DNA from: Amaurobius ferox
Lineage: Eukaryota; Arthropoda; Arachnida; Araneae; Amaurobiidae
Direction: 5' to 3'
Assembly (NCBI GenBank): GCA_951213105.1
Contig: OX578139.1
Location: 72,108,754-72,172,753, forward strand
DNA: 64,000 nucleotides
In this document: in pieces, positions 11,887-25,306 of the stretch
Position numbering within the stretch: position 1 is the stretch's first letter
How the letters are laid out: the number at the start of each line of letters is the position of its first letter
The notes under the pieces: generated by a model
What the model was told of the DNA's origin: nothing
What the model saw: the letters and a program-made list of their open reading frames with translations, nothing else
The model's database searches: none
Program-made: the position numbers and the translations under genes

Positions 11887-12912
11887 ATTTTTACTTTCCT
11901 TATATACATAATGTATAAGGAAAGTATTGTGACGGGATCGAAAATTCGAATTCGAGTTTTCGACGGGAGAGAGCACCCTGATCAAGCATCCCTGATCAAG
12001 AATCGAACATTTTAAAAGTGATGTCTGTGTGTGTGTGTGTGTGTGTGTATGTGTGTGTGTGTGTATGTGTTTGTGTGCGAAAGTATTTGTGTGTGTTTGT
12101 GTGTGTGAAAATATGTGTGTGTGTGTTTGTGTGTGTCAGTGAGCCTGTGGAGACGATAACTGACGAACGAATGGATCGATTCGAACGACATTTGGTACAA
12201 AAATTAAAATCCCTAAACACTGGAAGCCTATTGTTTTTATAAGCAGTCGAATGTCCAGAACCCCCATAAATTTTCGAGTGAAATTTTGAAAAAATCGTCA
12301 AAAAATCAAAACCTGTAATAAAGTTACGCCTGTAATAAAGTTACGCCTGTAATAAGTCTTATGAAAATTTACATAAGATATGTCTATTTAGACATATCTT
12401 ATGTAAATTTTCATTAAAAAACGACTGACATAAATTTTAGAACGCTAACATGAACTGTTCTCGAGATATTGCACATTTTTCCAAAAAAATATTAAAAAAT
12501 CATAAAATTAAAAAAAAATATTTCCTATTGAGAAACATGTTCACTTTTCATGTACCATTCATGAGAAAAGATACTTAGTAATACTTTTGTATTTAAACGC
12601 CAATAGTCCTTTATCTGCTATAAGAATAACTTATTTCTCCGGCCATAACGCTTGGCGAGATTTTGGCGACGAATTTGACGGAGTGTCGCCAACTTGGCGA
12701 CTTTTTAAAATGCTGCTAAATTAACGAAAATCTCGCCAAATGGATAAAAATGACGCTAAAACAATGAAAATGACGACTCACTGACAAAAATTCAATATCT
12801 TATAATAATATAAGAATCTATTATAAGAATAACCTAATTTCTTTCACTGTAAAAATAGTAAATTCATTGCATTATATAAGGAAAGTCATATGCTGCCCAC
12901 AACAGATTTTTT
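11887..12912 (+). mobile_element. A-element copy with local rearrangement
   Basis: Usual hairpin start, gtgacgggatcgaaaa, long interrupted GT tract (about 12023-12135), cgataactgacgaacgaatg block, and cttatataag...cacaacagatttttt end. Two local changes distinguish it: gttacgcctgtaataa is repeated three times at about 12314-12355, and a 54-bp perfect palindrome follows at 12361-12414. Confidence 0.85.
12361..12414. repeat. Perfect palindrome, 26-bp arms, TT spacer
   Basis: The arm atgaaaatttacataagata continues with tgtcta and is mirrored exactly after two T residues. Other A-elements have one copy of this block (attacataagaaatgtctat), so the second arm is a templated inverted insertion specific to this copy. 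Confidence 0.95.
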
Positions 12913-13033
12913 ATTGAGGAGCCGTATAAAAATGTAAATTTCTCATATTTATGTAAATATCAGCTTCGAATGTTGCAATCTGCTATTTGCTAATTAATTT
13001 CATGCTTCACTTTACTTCCACAATTAAATGTAT

Positions 13034-14015
13034 ATTACTTTCCTTATATACATATAATATATAAGGAAAGTATTGTGACGGGGTCGAAAATTCGAATTCG
13101 AGTTTTCGACAGGAGAGCACGTTACAAGCATCCCTGAACACTAATCAGGCGTTTTTGACGTGATCTCTCTCTCTCTCTCTGTGTGTATGTGTGCGTGTGT
13201 GTGAAAGAATGTGTGTGTGTGTGTGTGTGCGTGCGTGTGTGTGTCAGTAGGTCTGTGGAGACTATAACTGACGAACGAATGAACCGATTCGAACGCAATT
13301 TGGTACAGAAATTACAACCGGTGAATACTGGAGGCTTATTGTTTTTAAACGCAATCGAATATTCAGAACCCACCTAAATTTTCGAGTGAAAATTTGAAAA
13401 AATCATCAAAAAATTAAAACCTTTAATAAAGTTACTCAAATTGACATTCCTTATGTAATTTTTCCTTAGAAAACAATTGACATAAACTTTAGAGCGCTAG
13501 CATGAACCGTTCTCGAGATATTGCCCATTTTTCGTTTAAATTTATCAAAAAATCTCATAAATTAAAAAAATATCAACTGTTGAAAAACATGTTCACTTTT
13601 CATGCAATATTATGCGATAAATTTGGTGGCGTCATTCTCGTAGATCTAGCTTGTTCCATTCATGAGAAAAGATACTTTGGGTAATACTTTTGTATTTGAA
13701 CATCAATAGTCATTTATCTGCTGTAAGAATAACTTATTTCTCTGTCCATAGCGTTTGACGAGATTTTGGCGACGAATTTGACGGAATGTAGCCAACTTGT
13801 CGTCATTTTTAAATGTTGCCAAATATCGAAAATCTCGCCAAATGTATAAAAATGATACTAAATCAATAAAAGTGACGATTCATTGACGGAAATTTGATAT
13901 CTTTGAAAAAAATATAAGTATCTACTATAAGAATAACCTATTTTTTTTACTGTAAAAGTAGTAAATTCATTGCATTATATATGGAAAGTCATGTGGTGCC
14001 CATATCATTTTTTTT
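13034..14015 (+). mobile_element. A-element, full-length copy (plus)
   Basis: Hairpin start, gtgacggggtcgaaaa, a CT tract followed by a GT tract (about 13163-13245), acgaacgaatgaaccgattc, the ggcgac/cgccaa block and the ggaaagtcatgtggtgccc end. Somewhat more diverged than the copies at 9.3, 38.7 and 49.0 kb. Confidence 0.8.
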
Positions 14016-14877
14016 ATATACTATTCAAAACACCAGATATATACTGATTTGAAAACATGCAACCATGTTAATGTCACATTTCACGTTATCAATACTACGA
14101 TGATTGGATATCGATATTTGAAACATATTAAGTGAGTAACTAAATTATGTTTCACTTTTGATGATGTTTTATACCATTCTGTAAAAGTCTCATTATTTCC
14201 TTTAAGATTTGAAACTTCGCAGTTCACATTATATGATAAAAAGAAGAAAATAAATACAAGTTATATTATTTCTTGTTTAGATATAACAACAACGTCGATG
14301 TGTTGATACTTATGGTATCGATAGCATCTATGATTTGATACTAACATTTTCTGTAATTTCCAGTATAGCTTTTTCCGTTTTGTGAAATATCAATCCTCGA
14401 TGTTTGCTTTCGATGTATCAACCCTACTTTACATTACACACATCGCATTAAAACAGTAAAACATTAAAACATTAAAATACAAAATATTAAACGTAAAGCA
14501 ATGGAATTTATGACTTGGGAAAATATTAATTAAATGTTGCAAAATTAGTTTAATTTTTATGCAGCATAAATAATTCACGCTCCAGGAAACAACACAATGG
14601 TTGGAATTGTAAGTTACCGTTAAACTATCTATGATAAGACACGAAACCGCAAGAAAAAGTTTTTATTGCTTCTCATGAGGAATCAGTTGGATAAATGATT
14701 CTATGGCAAAAGGAAAATAAGTAAAAGTTTTCAAATGAAAAAGCTACCAAAGCAAAGGATCGAATTGCCTGAGGCATCTAACAACATTATAAGGTTTGGA
14801 GTTATCTTTGAAAATAATGATTCGAATACGATAAAGACCTTTTATTCATTGGTCAAATGGAGGATTTTTATCAGTAT

Positions 14878-14923
<46 letters not shown>

Positions 14924-15203
14924 GGATCATACAAAACTACATAAATGTCGAAAAGTTATGCATACTTTTGGAAGAAAAATAAATTTGTAGAAAATAAAAT
15001 GTAGCTCTAAATGGGACTTACGGAGCAAATGATTTATGTGCTGGAGGAACTGATGAGCAAGTTAATGTTGCATAACAATAAAGATTAAAATGGAAAATTG
15101 CTTGCATTTTAAAAAGTGGAAAAGGACAAAATATTCCATCGTTAAAGTTATTTTAGTAAGATGCATATGTCATTAAGCTAATCAGTTCTTTCAGTGATGC
15201 AAC
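14016..15203. other. Unassigned AT-rich sequence
   Basis: No repeat family or gene recognised apart from the T homopolymer inside it. Confidence 0.4.
14882..14921. repeat. T homopolymer, about 40 nt
   Basis: Uninterrupted run of T. It could be the A-tail of a minus-strand retroposed sequence, but no recognisable body lies upstream on that strand. The exact length may be a sequencing artefact. Confidence 0.8.
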
Positions 15204-16035
15204 TTTTTTTAACACTTTACAACATAGTTGAAAGTGTTTATGACTTTGTTCATTCTGTCTGTCTGTCCGTTAGCACAACTGCCGTAAAATGGCTTTATCA
15301 AAATGAAATTTTAGTATGTTTTTCAAACGGTCTGTGGGACCTATGGAAATATAAAATAATAATATCACCCAATTATTTTTTTATTGAACCCGGGTTGAAA
15401 AAATGAAATACATTGAACCTTATGGGACTTAATGTTTCAAAAAATTTTGAAGCGAATTTAAAATTTAGAAACTGCTTCGAAAATTTTAAGAAATATTCAA
15501 ATTACCCCATAAAATAAATAAAAAAAAATTCAGTAAAATATGTTAGGTAGTTTTTTAAATAAAAATTATTTAATATAGAGAGAAAAACAAATTTAATTAA
15601 ATTCTAACTCTCGTAATATCCTCCAGAAAGAAAACAGAGATATATTATATAATAAATATCTTTCCAGTAGTTCAGTTCTTTTATATATGAGAAAAATTTC
15701 ACATTTTAAAATAAATATGGTAGATAACAATTTTTCAAATTTTTAAATAAAATGAATTGTTACGGTATTGTGATGAATAGAAAAATGTTTATGGATGAAA
15801 TGCTGCTTTTATATAGAGGAGATTTATATTTCGATGACGTCATTTGAATAAAGTTCATTTGTTTTTGATGAAGTTTTCAAATATAATAAATTATTGTAGG
15901 GGTATGATAATTTTAAAAATATTACCGAGGAAAAATATTACCGTATCGCATTTTAGAGATGTTTGTATAAAATTGCATTGAAGTTGGAAAGCGTTTCATA
16001 ATCAATGCTTTATGCATGATTGATCTTTCTTGTTT
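15204..16035 (+). mobile_element. B-element copy 2
   Basis: Starts with tttttaacactttacaacat, gtctgtctgtccgttagcac, then aactgccgtaaaatggcttt and tgggacctatggaaatataa, ending in gcatgattgatctttcttg. Shorter than the copies at 34.5 and 55.9 kb because the middle is partly missing. Confidence 0.75.
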
Positions 16036-16785
16036 AGAATATAAATAAGGTGAAACTGTAGAAGAAAAAAAATCCTACGCATGTACATTGTAGAAATAAA
16101 CAAGAAAAGTCCAGCAGTAAAATGTGGCAGAAAATTATCGTGATAAAGTACCCGTTCACTATTTATGAGTTGATAAAGGGGACTTTCTGTATTACCGTAA
16201 TTTTCTGGCGTTATTACATTTCTGTATTATTCATATCTACGGGTAATTACAAAAATCGTATATGTAATTTACATATCTACATGATATGTCTGTATAAATA
16301 TAATTATTTTTCGCTGCAGTAAATGTTTGTTGGGAATTTTTACTGTCTACAGAGAATGTCTAGCAGCAGAATTTGACCGAGATCTTCTGTAGATTACAGA
16401 CGTTCTCATTGATATAATAAACGCGTATGTAAACAGAAAAATCCATTAAAACGGTTAGAAATATCGTGTACCTTCCATCGTATTCTAAAATTAGCCATAA
16501 AATTTCTAGAATTCTCAATAAGTTTAATTTCAAAGGGATATTATCTGTATTAATATGTTTTTCATTTAAGAATCCAATTGAAAAGTTTAATAATTGCGAC
16601 ATATATCTTTGGCAATGACAGTTATCGTGTATTGGATCACACTAAAAGCGCCTAAAAGTACCGCTTGAAAAAAAAACATCAAAATTGTGCCGAAAACCAA
16701 AAACAAATAAATTTCAAATCGATAATCACTGTTGAATGGCTAGTAACTGGTTTGATTTTTCTTCTGGTTCCCTATTGAATATTTT

Positions 16786-16814
16786 ACCTGTGGGATATTT
16801 TATATCCCACAGGT
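16786..16814. repeat. Hairpin, 13-bp perfect arms, 3-nt loop
   Basis: acctgtgggatat, ttt, then atatcccacaggt. It stands just upstream of the less AT-rich block at 16860-17390. No T-run follows. Confidence 0.9.
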
Positions 16815-16859
16815 GTCGGTAACTTGGTAGAAGGTTTATTATTTTTTCCATCTCCAGAT

Positions 16860-17390
16860 TCTAACGTAATTGAGCTACTTCGACGTGTATACATTACAGT
16901 TGCCATCGCCAACTTGAATGCAAATGAGGAGAGGAAAGGAGGAGCGTAGTGACGTCCAATTTTATCGTCCTCTGATTGGTTCGCCGCTCAGAAATTGAGT
17001 AATTTTTATTGCCGAGTACGAACGAATTGCGGCAATTCGGCGGCAAGATTTCTTCCCATTGAATTGTATGGTTTTGCTGAAAAAATTGCTGGAAGGAATT
17101 GTTCCGTGTAATAACACCATTAGTGTTTTCTGTCGTTTATTTGGTTTGCTACTTTCCCGAATGGTCGAGTTATCATTTGGGCGTTCAGATTCAGATTTTT
17201 ACCAAATGAAGATAAAAATCCCATGGTTAGCGAAGCATAAGTCTGCTTACAAATCTTTAATTTGCCAGCAATTTCGAAGCAATTTTCTACAGCGCAGGAT
17301 TTATGGCTCTATCTGCTACCAACAATATTTAATGCCTAATAACATATCCAGATTAAAGCATTAAATACTGATTTATGAAGATGACCCCAC
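16860..17390. other. GC-elevated block with CCAAT- and CRE-like motifs and a 101-codon ORF
   Basis: Clearly richer in G+C than its flanks. Around 16950-16985 it has tgacgtcc and gattggttc (CCAAT box in reverse), followed by cggcaattcggcggcaag and an open frame at 17059-17364. The peptide (starting MNCMVLLKKLLEGIVP) is not recognised. This could be the 5' end of a decayed gene or transposon. Neither transcription nor homology can be shown from this window. Confidence 0.25.
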
Positions 17391-17689
17391 AGTATTTAGG
17401 CCATGTCTTCTGAAGTTCGTTATATGGCGTCATTGGTTAAAGCAGTATAAAATACATTGAGCTAGATATATATTTGTTTAACGCAAATATTATGCTCATC
17501 TATCATACGCCGGTCCCAACGAGGAACTTTACTAAGAACTGGATGGTTGGTCTCCGGTTCTATCCTTGGCGCTGACAAAGTTATTAGCGTGGATACATTA
17601 CACATTTTATAAACATTATTTTAACTTTAATTAACATCTATATTTCTCACCATTAGGCAACACTAAAAGGATTTAATGAACGAACAAGA

Positions 17690-18545
17690 AAGATCAATTA
17701 TGTATAAAGCATTGATTGTGAAACACTTTCCAACTGCACTGCAATTTTATATAAAAATTTTTAATTTTAAAATATTTTTAAAATTACCACACTACTACAA
17801 TAATTTATTACATTTGAAAACTTAAAACTTCAGTGAAAAAAAATGAAATTTATTCAAATAATGTCCTTGAAAAAAAATAGCCTGGCACGCTATGTAAAAG
17901 CAGTAAATATTTCATTCACACACTTTTATTCCATTCCTTTCATTCATTAGAATACTATAATAATTTATTTTACTTAAAAACTTAAAACCATGGAAGCAAA
18001 AGTAATTTAATTCTATGCTTAGAACTTCAACGAAAAAGTGTGCTTTAGAATCGTCTGAGTTGAAATTTTATCAAAAAGCAATAATATGGAATCTTCTGCT
18101 TCTCTATGTAAAATCAATGAATGTTTCATTCATATCAGCTATATTGTAGACTCCAGAACTAAATAATTTTGCGTTAAAGAAATTCAATAATTCTTATACA
18201 ACCCATCTTACATCTGTATGTGTTTGCAGTCTAAGTGAAAATTAGTCTTCGTTGTAGAAATAATCAAAGTTTGACGATCATTTAAACGCAAGTATATTGT
18301 AATTGCGTTATTTCAGAATGTAGATGCACAGAAATTAAGCAAAATTAAAGCGGATTTAAGACGGATACAACACTAAATATAATTTAAAAATAACTTTAAA
18401 AATCACGATTTTGATACAGGATGGATGGCAATCATTGATCATTTAAATACAAATATATTGTAATTGCGTTGTTTTCGAATATAGATGCACAGAAATTAAG
18501 CAAAAATAAAGCGGATTTAGGTCGGATACAACACTATATATAAAT
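17690..18545 (-). mobile_element. B-element relic (minus), internally duplicated
   Basis: Reads in reverse from the family end (caagaaagatcaattatg, gtgaaacactttccaactgc) back through gatgcacagaaattaagcaa. A block of about 125 bp around attgtaattgcgtt and aaagcggatttaag is duplicated (about 18280-18400 and 18440-18545). Confidence 0.65.
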
Positions 18546-18549
18546 TAAG

Positions 18550-18772
18550 AACTACGATGTAGGCAGCAAATAACTTTCCTTATATAATGCAATGGATTTA
18601 CTACTTTTACTGTAAAAAATTAATGTATAAGATCCACGGTACTGTGTTTTTATGGTTGACTTATACATTGAGCGATTTTCCGGATGACAACATGTAATAC
18701 TATTTTAAAGTACCCAATTAACTTATATTTCTCGCAACTCTAAATAAACATTTATCAATATTGATAGCACCT
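18550..18772 (-). mobile_element. A-element variant, 3'-end fragment (minus)
   Basis: Begins with gatgtaggcagcaaataact and cttatataatgcaatgg, then continues as ggatgacaacatgtaatac and catttatcaatattgatagc. This internal sequence is absent from short A-elements but matches, inverted, the segment at 29540-29740 and the diverged copy at 44690-45786. It is cut off where the next A-element begins. Confidence 0.65.
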
Positions 18773-18774
18773 TT

Positions 18775-19817
18775 AAAAATCTGATGTGGGCAACACATGA
18801 CTTTCCTTATATAATGAAATGAATTTACTACTTTTACAGTAAAATAAATAGGTTTTTCTTCTAGTAGATACTAATATCCTTTCCAAGATATTGACTTTTC
18901 GACAATTAGTCGTCATTTTCATTGATTATCGTCATTTTTATCCATTTGGCGAGATTTTCGTTAATTTCGCAACATTTCAAAAAGTCGCCAAGTTGGCAAC
19001 ATTCCGCCGATTTTGTCGCTAAAATCTCGCCAAGCGTTATGGACAAAGAAATAAGTTATATATATATATATAACATATTAGATATTGAATTTTCGACATA
19101 TATTATATAACTATTATTATATATTTATATATTATATAACTTATTAGATATTGAATTTTCCACAATTAGTCGTCATTTTCATTGATTTAGCGTCATTTTT
19201 ATCCATTTGGCGAGATTTTCGTTAAATTGGCAACATTTCAAAAAGTCGCCAAGTTGGCGACATTCCGCCAATTTCGTCGCCAAAATCTCGCCATGCGTTA
19301 TGAACGAAGAAATAGGTTATTCTTACAGCAGATAAATTGGCGTTCAAATGCAAAAGTATTACTCAAAGTATCTTTTTTCATGAATGGAACGAGCTAGATC
19401 CACGAGAATGATGTCACCCAATTTATCGCATGATATTATATATGAAAAGTGAAAATGTTTCTCAATAGGAAATATTTTTTTTCTATTTTATTTGACTTTT
19501 TGATAATTTTTTTGAAAAATGTGCAATATCTCGAGAACATGTTAGCAATATCTCGGTTCATGTTAGCGTTCTAAAATTTATGTCAATCGTTTTCTAATGA
19601 AAAATTACATAAGGAATGTCTATTTACGTAACTTTATTATTGGTTTTGATTTTTTGACGATTTTTTCAAAATTTCATTCGAAAATTTAGTGGGGTTCTGA
19701 ACATTCGATTGCGTATAAAAACAATAGGCTTCCAGTGTTTACAGATTGTGATTTTTGTACCAAATTTGGTTCGAATCGGTCCATTCGTTCGTCAGTTATC
19801 GTCTCCACAGACCCACT

Positions 19818-19899
<82 letters not shown>

Positions 19900-20023
19900 T
19901 CACTTCAAAAATGTTTGATTCGTGATCAGGGATGCTTGAAACGTGCTCTCCCGTCGAAAACTCGAATTCGAATTTTTGACCCCGTCACAATACTTTCCTT
20001 ATACATTATGTATATAAGGAAAG
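18775..20023 (-). mobile_element. A-element, long subtype with duplicated block (minus)
   Basis: Has normal A-element ends plus a second copy of the cgtcatttt...ctcgccaagcgttatgg block (about 18890-19056 and 19148-19300). The two copies are separated by a TA-rich palindromic spacer bounded by aataagttat and ataacttat-like sequence. The copy at 49030-50307 has the same rearrangement. Two AC tracts (about 19820-19858 and 19866-19895). The distal end abuts the satellite directly. Confidence 0.8.
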
Positions 20024-20907
20024 TAATAAGTGATATAATCCATATGTTAAAATATATTAATTATTCAGTTTCATTAATGTAGCGTTATCTTTGCAGTTTT
20101 GACGATATTTTTGTAAATCTGGAGCGACATATTGCCAAGTTGGCGATACTTTGCAAAATTATTAGCTAAGTTCATCTATTGCATCCCCAAGTGTTACAGA
20201 TAAACGGAGTGACGGGTAATTCTTATATCCTATAATGTATGCCCGTCATATGAGGGAAATCTGAATTTGCGAAACATTAATTCCCGCATAGCGTCATTTT
20301 TGTCACTTTGGCAACATTTAAATAGTCGCCAAGATGACTAAGTCTCGCTAAATTTCTCTTCAAATATTACGGATTGGCGGAGAAATTGGTCATCCTACTC
20401 ATCCGACATCCTAAATAATTGGTCATCCTAAATAAATATTTATCAATATTGATAGCATTTTTAATAAGTGATATAATCCATATATTAAAATATATTAATT
20501 ATTCAGGTTCATTAATGTAGCGTTATCTTTGCAGTTTTGATGAAATTTTTGTAAATCTGGGGCGACATATTGCCAAGTTGGCGATACTTTGCAAAATTAT
20601 TAGCTAAGTTCACCTATTGCATCCCCAAGTGTTACAGATAAACGGAGTGACGGGTAATTCTTATATCCCATAATGTATGCCCGTCATATGAGGGAAATCT
20701 GGATTTGCGAAACATTTATTCCCGTATAGCGTCATTTTTGTCACTTTGGCAACATTTAAATAGTCGCCAAGATGACTAAGTCTCGCTAAATTTCTCTTCA
20801 AATATTACGGATTGGCGAAGAAATTGGTCATCCTACTCAACCGACATCCTAAATAATTAGTCATCCTAAATAAACATTTATCAATATTGATAGCATTTTT
20901 AATAAGT

Positions 20908-21195
20908 TGTTGTTGATTGAAACCCAGACCGTCCGACCTACCAGAAAGGTGTAAGGTAACTGTTTGGACGGTCGGGAAGTGCCACCCAATTTAGACCGGA
21001 ACCCAGTGGGGGAGGCATCCACAGGGACCGTACCCTCCTTCCCCTACCTCCAACCTCTCGGAAGGACTTTCGGACCCACATGTTTAACGTGATCGTACTC
21101 CGCATGAACACGGCGGCTGTTTTGGCAGTGGCTGGAATCGAACTCGGGCCTACCGAGTGCAACTCCAGCGCGCTAACCAATGGGCTACCGCGCCC
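20908..21195 (-). mobile_element. SINE-1 copy inside satellite, period 1
   Basis: tRNA-derived SINE read on the minus strand: A box tagcccattgg and a B-box position reading gagttcgattcc at the right end, body with cacgttaaacatgtgggtcc, then a tail hairpin gaccgtcc/ggacggtc and a short (caa)n end. Flanked by the 15-bp duplication gcatttttaataagt (20893-20907 and 21196-21210), so the original event was retroposition into a monomer. The 80-codon frame inside it is incidental. Confidence 0.93.
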
Positions 21196-22962
21196 GCATT
21201 TTTAATAAGTGACATAATCCATATATTAAAATATATTAATTATTCAGGTTCATTAATGTAGCGTTAGCTTTGCAGTTTTGACGAAATTTTTGTAACTCTG
21301 GGGCGACATATTGCCAAGTTGGCGATACTTTGCAAAATTATTAGCTAAGTTCACATATTGCATCCCCAAGTGTTACAGATAAACGGAGTGACGGGTAATT
21401 CTTATATCCTATAATGTATGCCCGTCATATGAGGGAAATCTGGATTTGCGAAACATTAATTCCCGTATAGCGTCATTTTTGTCACTTTGGCAACATTTAA
21501 ATAGTCGCCAAGATGACCAAGTCTCGCTAAATTTCTCTTCAAATATTACGGATTGGCGGAGAAATTGGTCATCCTACTCATCCGACATCCTAAATAATTG
21601 GTCATCCTAAATAAACATTTATCAATATTGATAGCATTTTTAATAAGTGATATAATCCATATATTAAAATATATTAATTATTCAGGTTCATTAATGTAGC
21701 GTTAGCTTTGCAGTTTTGACGAAATTTTTGTAAATCTGGGGCGACATATTGCCAAGTTGGCGATACTTTGCAAAATTATTAGCTAAGTTCACCTATTGCA
21801 TCCCCAAGTGTTACAGATAAACGGAGTGACGGGTAATTCTTATATCCTATAATGTATGCCCGTCATATGAGGGAAATCTGGATTTGCGAAACATTAATTC
21901 CCGTATAGCGTCATTTTTGTCACTTTGGCAACATTTAAATAGTCGCCAAGATGACTAAGTCTCGCTAAATTCCTCTTCAAATATTACGGATTGGCGGAGA
22001 AATTGGTCATCCTACTCATCCGACATCCTAAATAATTGGTCATCCTAAATAAACATTTATCAATATTGATAGCATTTTTAATAAGTGATATAATCCATAT
22101 ATTAAAATATATTAATTATTCAGGTTCATTAATGTAGCGTTATCTTTGCAGTTTTGACGAAATTTTTGTAAATCTGGGGCGACATATTGCCAAGTTGGCG
22201 ATACTTTGCAAAATTATTAGCTAAGTTCACCTATTGCATCCCCAAGTGTTGCAGATAAACGGAGTGACGGGTAATTCTTATATCCTATAATGTATGCCCG
22301 TCATATGAGGGAAATCTGGATTTGCGAAACATTAATTCCCGTATAGCGTCATTTTTGTCACTTTGGCAACATTTAAATACTCGCCAAGATGACTAAGTCT
22401 CGCTAAATTTATCTTCAAATATTACGGATTGGCGGGGAAATTGGTCATCCTACTCATCCGACATCCTAAATAATTGGTCATCCTAAATAAACATTTATCA
22501 ATATTGATAGCATTTTTAATAAGTGATATAATCCATATATTAAAATATATGAATTATTCAGGTTCATTAATGTAGCGTTATCTTTGCAGTTTTGACGAAA
22601 TTTTTGTAAATCTGGGGCGACATATTGCCAAGTTGGCGATACTTTGCAAAATTATTAGCTAAGTTCACCTATTGCATCCCCAAGTGTTACAGATAAACGG
22701 AGTGACGGGTAATTCTTATATCCTATAATGTATGCCCGTCATATGAGGGAAATCTGGATTTGCGAAACATTTATTCCCGTATAGCGTCATTTTTGTCACT
22801 TTGGCAACATTTAAATAGTCGCCAAGATGACTAAGTCTCGCTAAATTTCTCTTCAAATATTACGGATTGGCGAAGAAATTGGTCATCCTACTCATCCGAC
22901 ATCCTAAATAATTGGTCATCCTAAATAAACATTTATCAATATTGATAGCATTTTTAATAAGT

Positions 22963-23250
22963 TGTTGTTGATTGAAACCCAGACCGTCCGACCTACCAGA
23001 AAGGTGTAAGGTAACTGTTTGGACGGTCGGGAAGTGCCACCCAATTTAGACCGGAACCCAGTGGGGGAGGCATCCACAGGGACCGTACCCTCCTTCCCCT
23101 ACCACCAACCTCTCGGAAGGACTTTCGGACCCACATGTTTAACGTGATCGTACTCCGCATGAACACGGCGGCTGTTTTGGCAGTGGCTGGAATCGAACTC
23201 GGGCCTACCGAGTGCAACTCCAGCGCGCTAACCAATGGGCTACCGCGCTC
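22963..23250 (-). mobile_element. SINE-1 copy inside satellite, period 2
   Basis: Same insertion point, same flanks and almost the same sequence as the copy 2055 bp to the left, with changes such as taccaccaacc and cgctcgc at the right edge. It is therefore an amplified copy, not a new insertion. Confidence 0.93.
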
Positions 23251-25018
23251 GCATTTTTAATAAGTGACATAATCCATATATTAAAATATATTAATTATTC
23301 AGGTTCATTAATGTAGCGTTAGCTTTGCAGTTTTGACGAAATTTTTGTAACTCTGGGGCGACATATTGCCAAGTTGGCGATACTTTGCAAAATTATTAGC
23401 TAAGTTCACATATTGCATCCCCAAGTGTTACAGATAAACGGAGTGACGGGTAATTCTTATATCCTATAATGTATGCCCGTCATATGAGGGAAATCTGGAT
23501 TTGCGAAACATTAATTCCCGTATAGCGTCATTTTTGTCACTTTGGCAACATTTAAATAGTCGCCAAGATGACCAAGTCTCGCTAAATTTCTCTTCAAATA
23601 TTACGGATTGGCGGAGAAATTGGTCATCCTACTCATCCGACATCCTAAATAATTGGTCATCCTAAATAAACATTTATCAATATTGATAGCATTTTTAATA
23701 AGTGATATAATCCATATATTAAAATATATTAATTATTCAGGTTCATTAATGTAGCGTTAGCTTTGCAGTTTTGACGAAATTTTTGTAAATCTGGGGCGAC
23801 ATATTGCCAAGTTGGCGATACTTTGCAAAATTATTAGCTAAGTTCACCTATTGCATCCCCAAGTGTTACAGATAAACGGAAGTGACGGGTAATTCTTATA
23901 TCCTATAATGTATGCCCGTCATATGAGGGAAATCTGGATTTGCGAAACATTAATTCCCGTATAGCGTCATTTTTGTCACTTTGGCAACATTTAAATAGTC
24001 GCCAAGATGACTAAGTCTCGCTAAATTCCTCTTCAAATATTACGGATTGGCGGAGAAATTGGTCATCCTACTCATCCGACATCCTAAATAATTGGTCATC
24101 CTAAATAAACATTTATCAATATTGATAGCATTTTTAATAAGTGATATAATCCATATATTAAAATATATTAATTATTCAGGTTCATTAATGTAGCGTTATC
24201 TTTGCAGTTTTGACGAAATTTTTGTAAATCTGGGGCGACATATTGCCAAGTTGGCGATACTTTGCAAAATTATTAGCTAAGTTCACCTATTGCATCCCCA
24301 AGTGTTGCAGATAAACGGAGTGACGGGTAATTCTTATATCCTATAATGTATGCCCGTCATATGAGGGAAATCTGGATTTGCGAAACATTAATTCCCGTAT
24401 AGCGTCATTTTTGTCACTTTGGCAACATTTAAATACTCGCCAAGATGACTAAGTCTCGCTAAATTTATCTTCAAATATTACGGATTGGCGGGGAAATTGG
24501 TCATCCTACTCATCCGACATCCTAAATAATTGGTCATCCTAAATAAACATTTATCAATATTGATAGCATTTTTAATAAGTGATATAATCCATATATTAAA
24601 ATATATGAATTATTCAGGTTCATTAATGTAGCGTTATCTTTGCAGTTTTGACGAAATTTTTGTAAATCTGGGGCGACATATTGCCAAGTTGGCGATACTT
24701 TGCAAAATTATTAGCTAAGTTCACCTATTGCATCCCCAAGTGTTACAGATAAACGGAGTGACGGGTAATTCTTATATCCTATAATGTATGCCCGTCATAT
24801 GAGGGAAATCTGGATTTGCGAAACATTTATTCCCGTATAGCGTCATTTTTGTCACTTTGGCAACATTTAAATAGTCGCCAAGATGACTAAGTCTCGCTAA
24901 ATTTCTCTTCAAATATTACGGATTGGCGAAGAAATTGGTCATCCTACTCATCCGACATCCTAAATAATTGGTCATCCTAAATAAACATTTATCAATATTG
25001 ATAGCATTTTTAATAAGT

Positions 25019-25306
25019 TGTTGTTGATTGAAACCCAGACCGTCCGACCTACCAGAAAGGTGTAAGGTAACTGTTTGGACGGTCGGGAAGTGCCACCCAA
25101 TTTAGACCGGAACCCAGTGGGGGAGGCATCCACAGGGACCGTACCCTCCTTCCCCTACCACCAACCTCTCGGAAGGACTTTCGGACCCACATGTTTAACG
25201 TGATCGTACTCCGCATGAACACGGCGGCTGTTTTGGCAGTGGCTGGAATCGAACTCGGGCCTACCGAGTGCAACTCCAGCGCGCTAACCAATGGGCTACC
25301 GCGCTC
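25019..25306 (-). mobile_element. SINE-1 copy inside satellite, period 3
   Basis: Shares taccaccaacc and cgctcgc with periods 2 and 4, so period 1 is the outlier. The spacing from period 2 is 2056 rather than 2055 because one base was added at about 23881 (cggaagtgacgg). Confidence 0.93.

Noticed and set aside
20938..21180. Identical 80-codon ORFs repeated four times in the satellite
   Set aside because: They lie entirely inside the tRNA-derived SINE, read across its body by chance, and recur only because the SINE was amplified.
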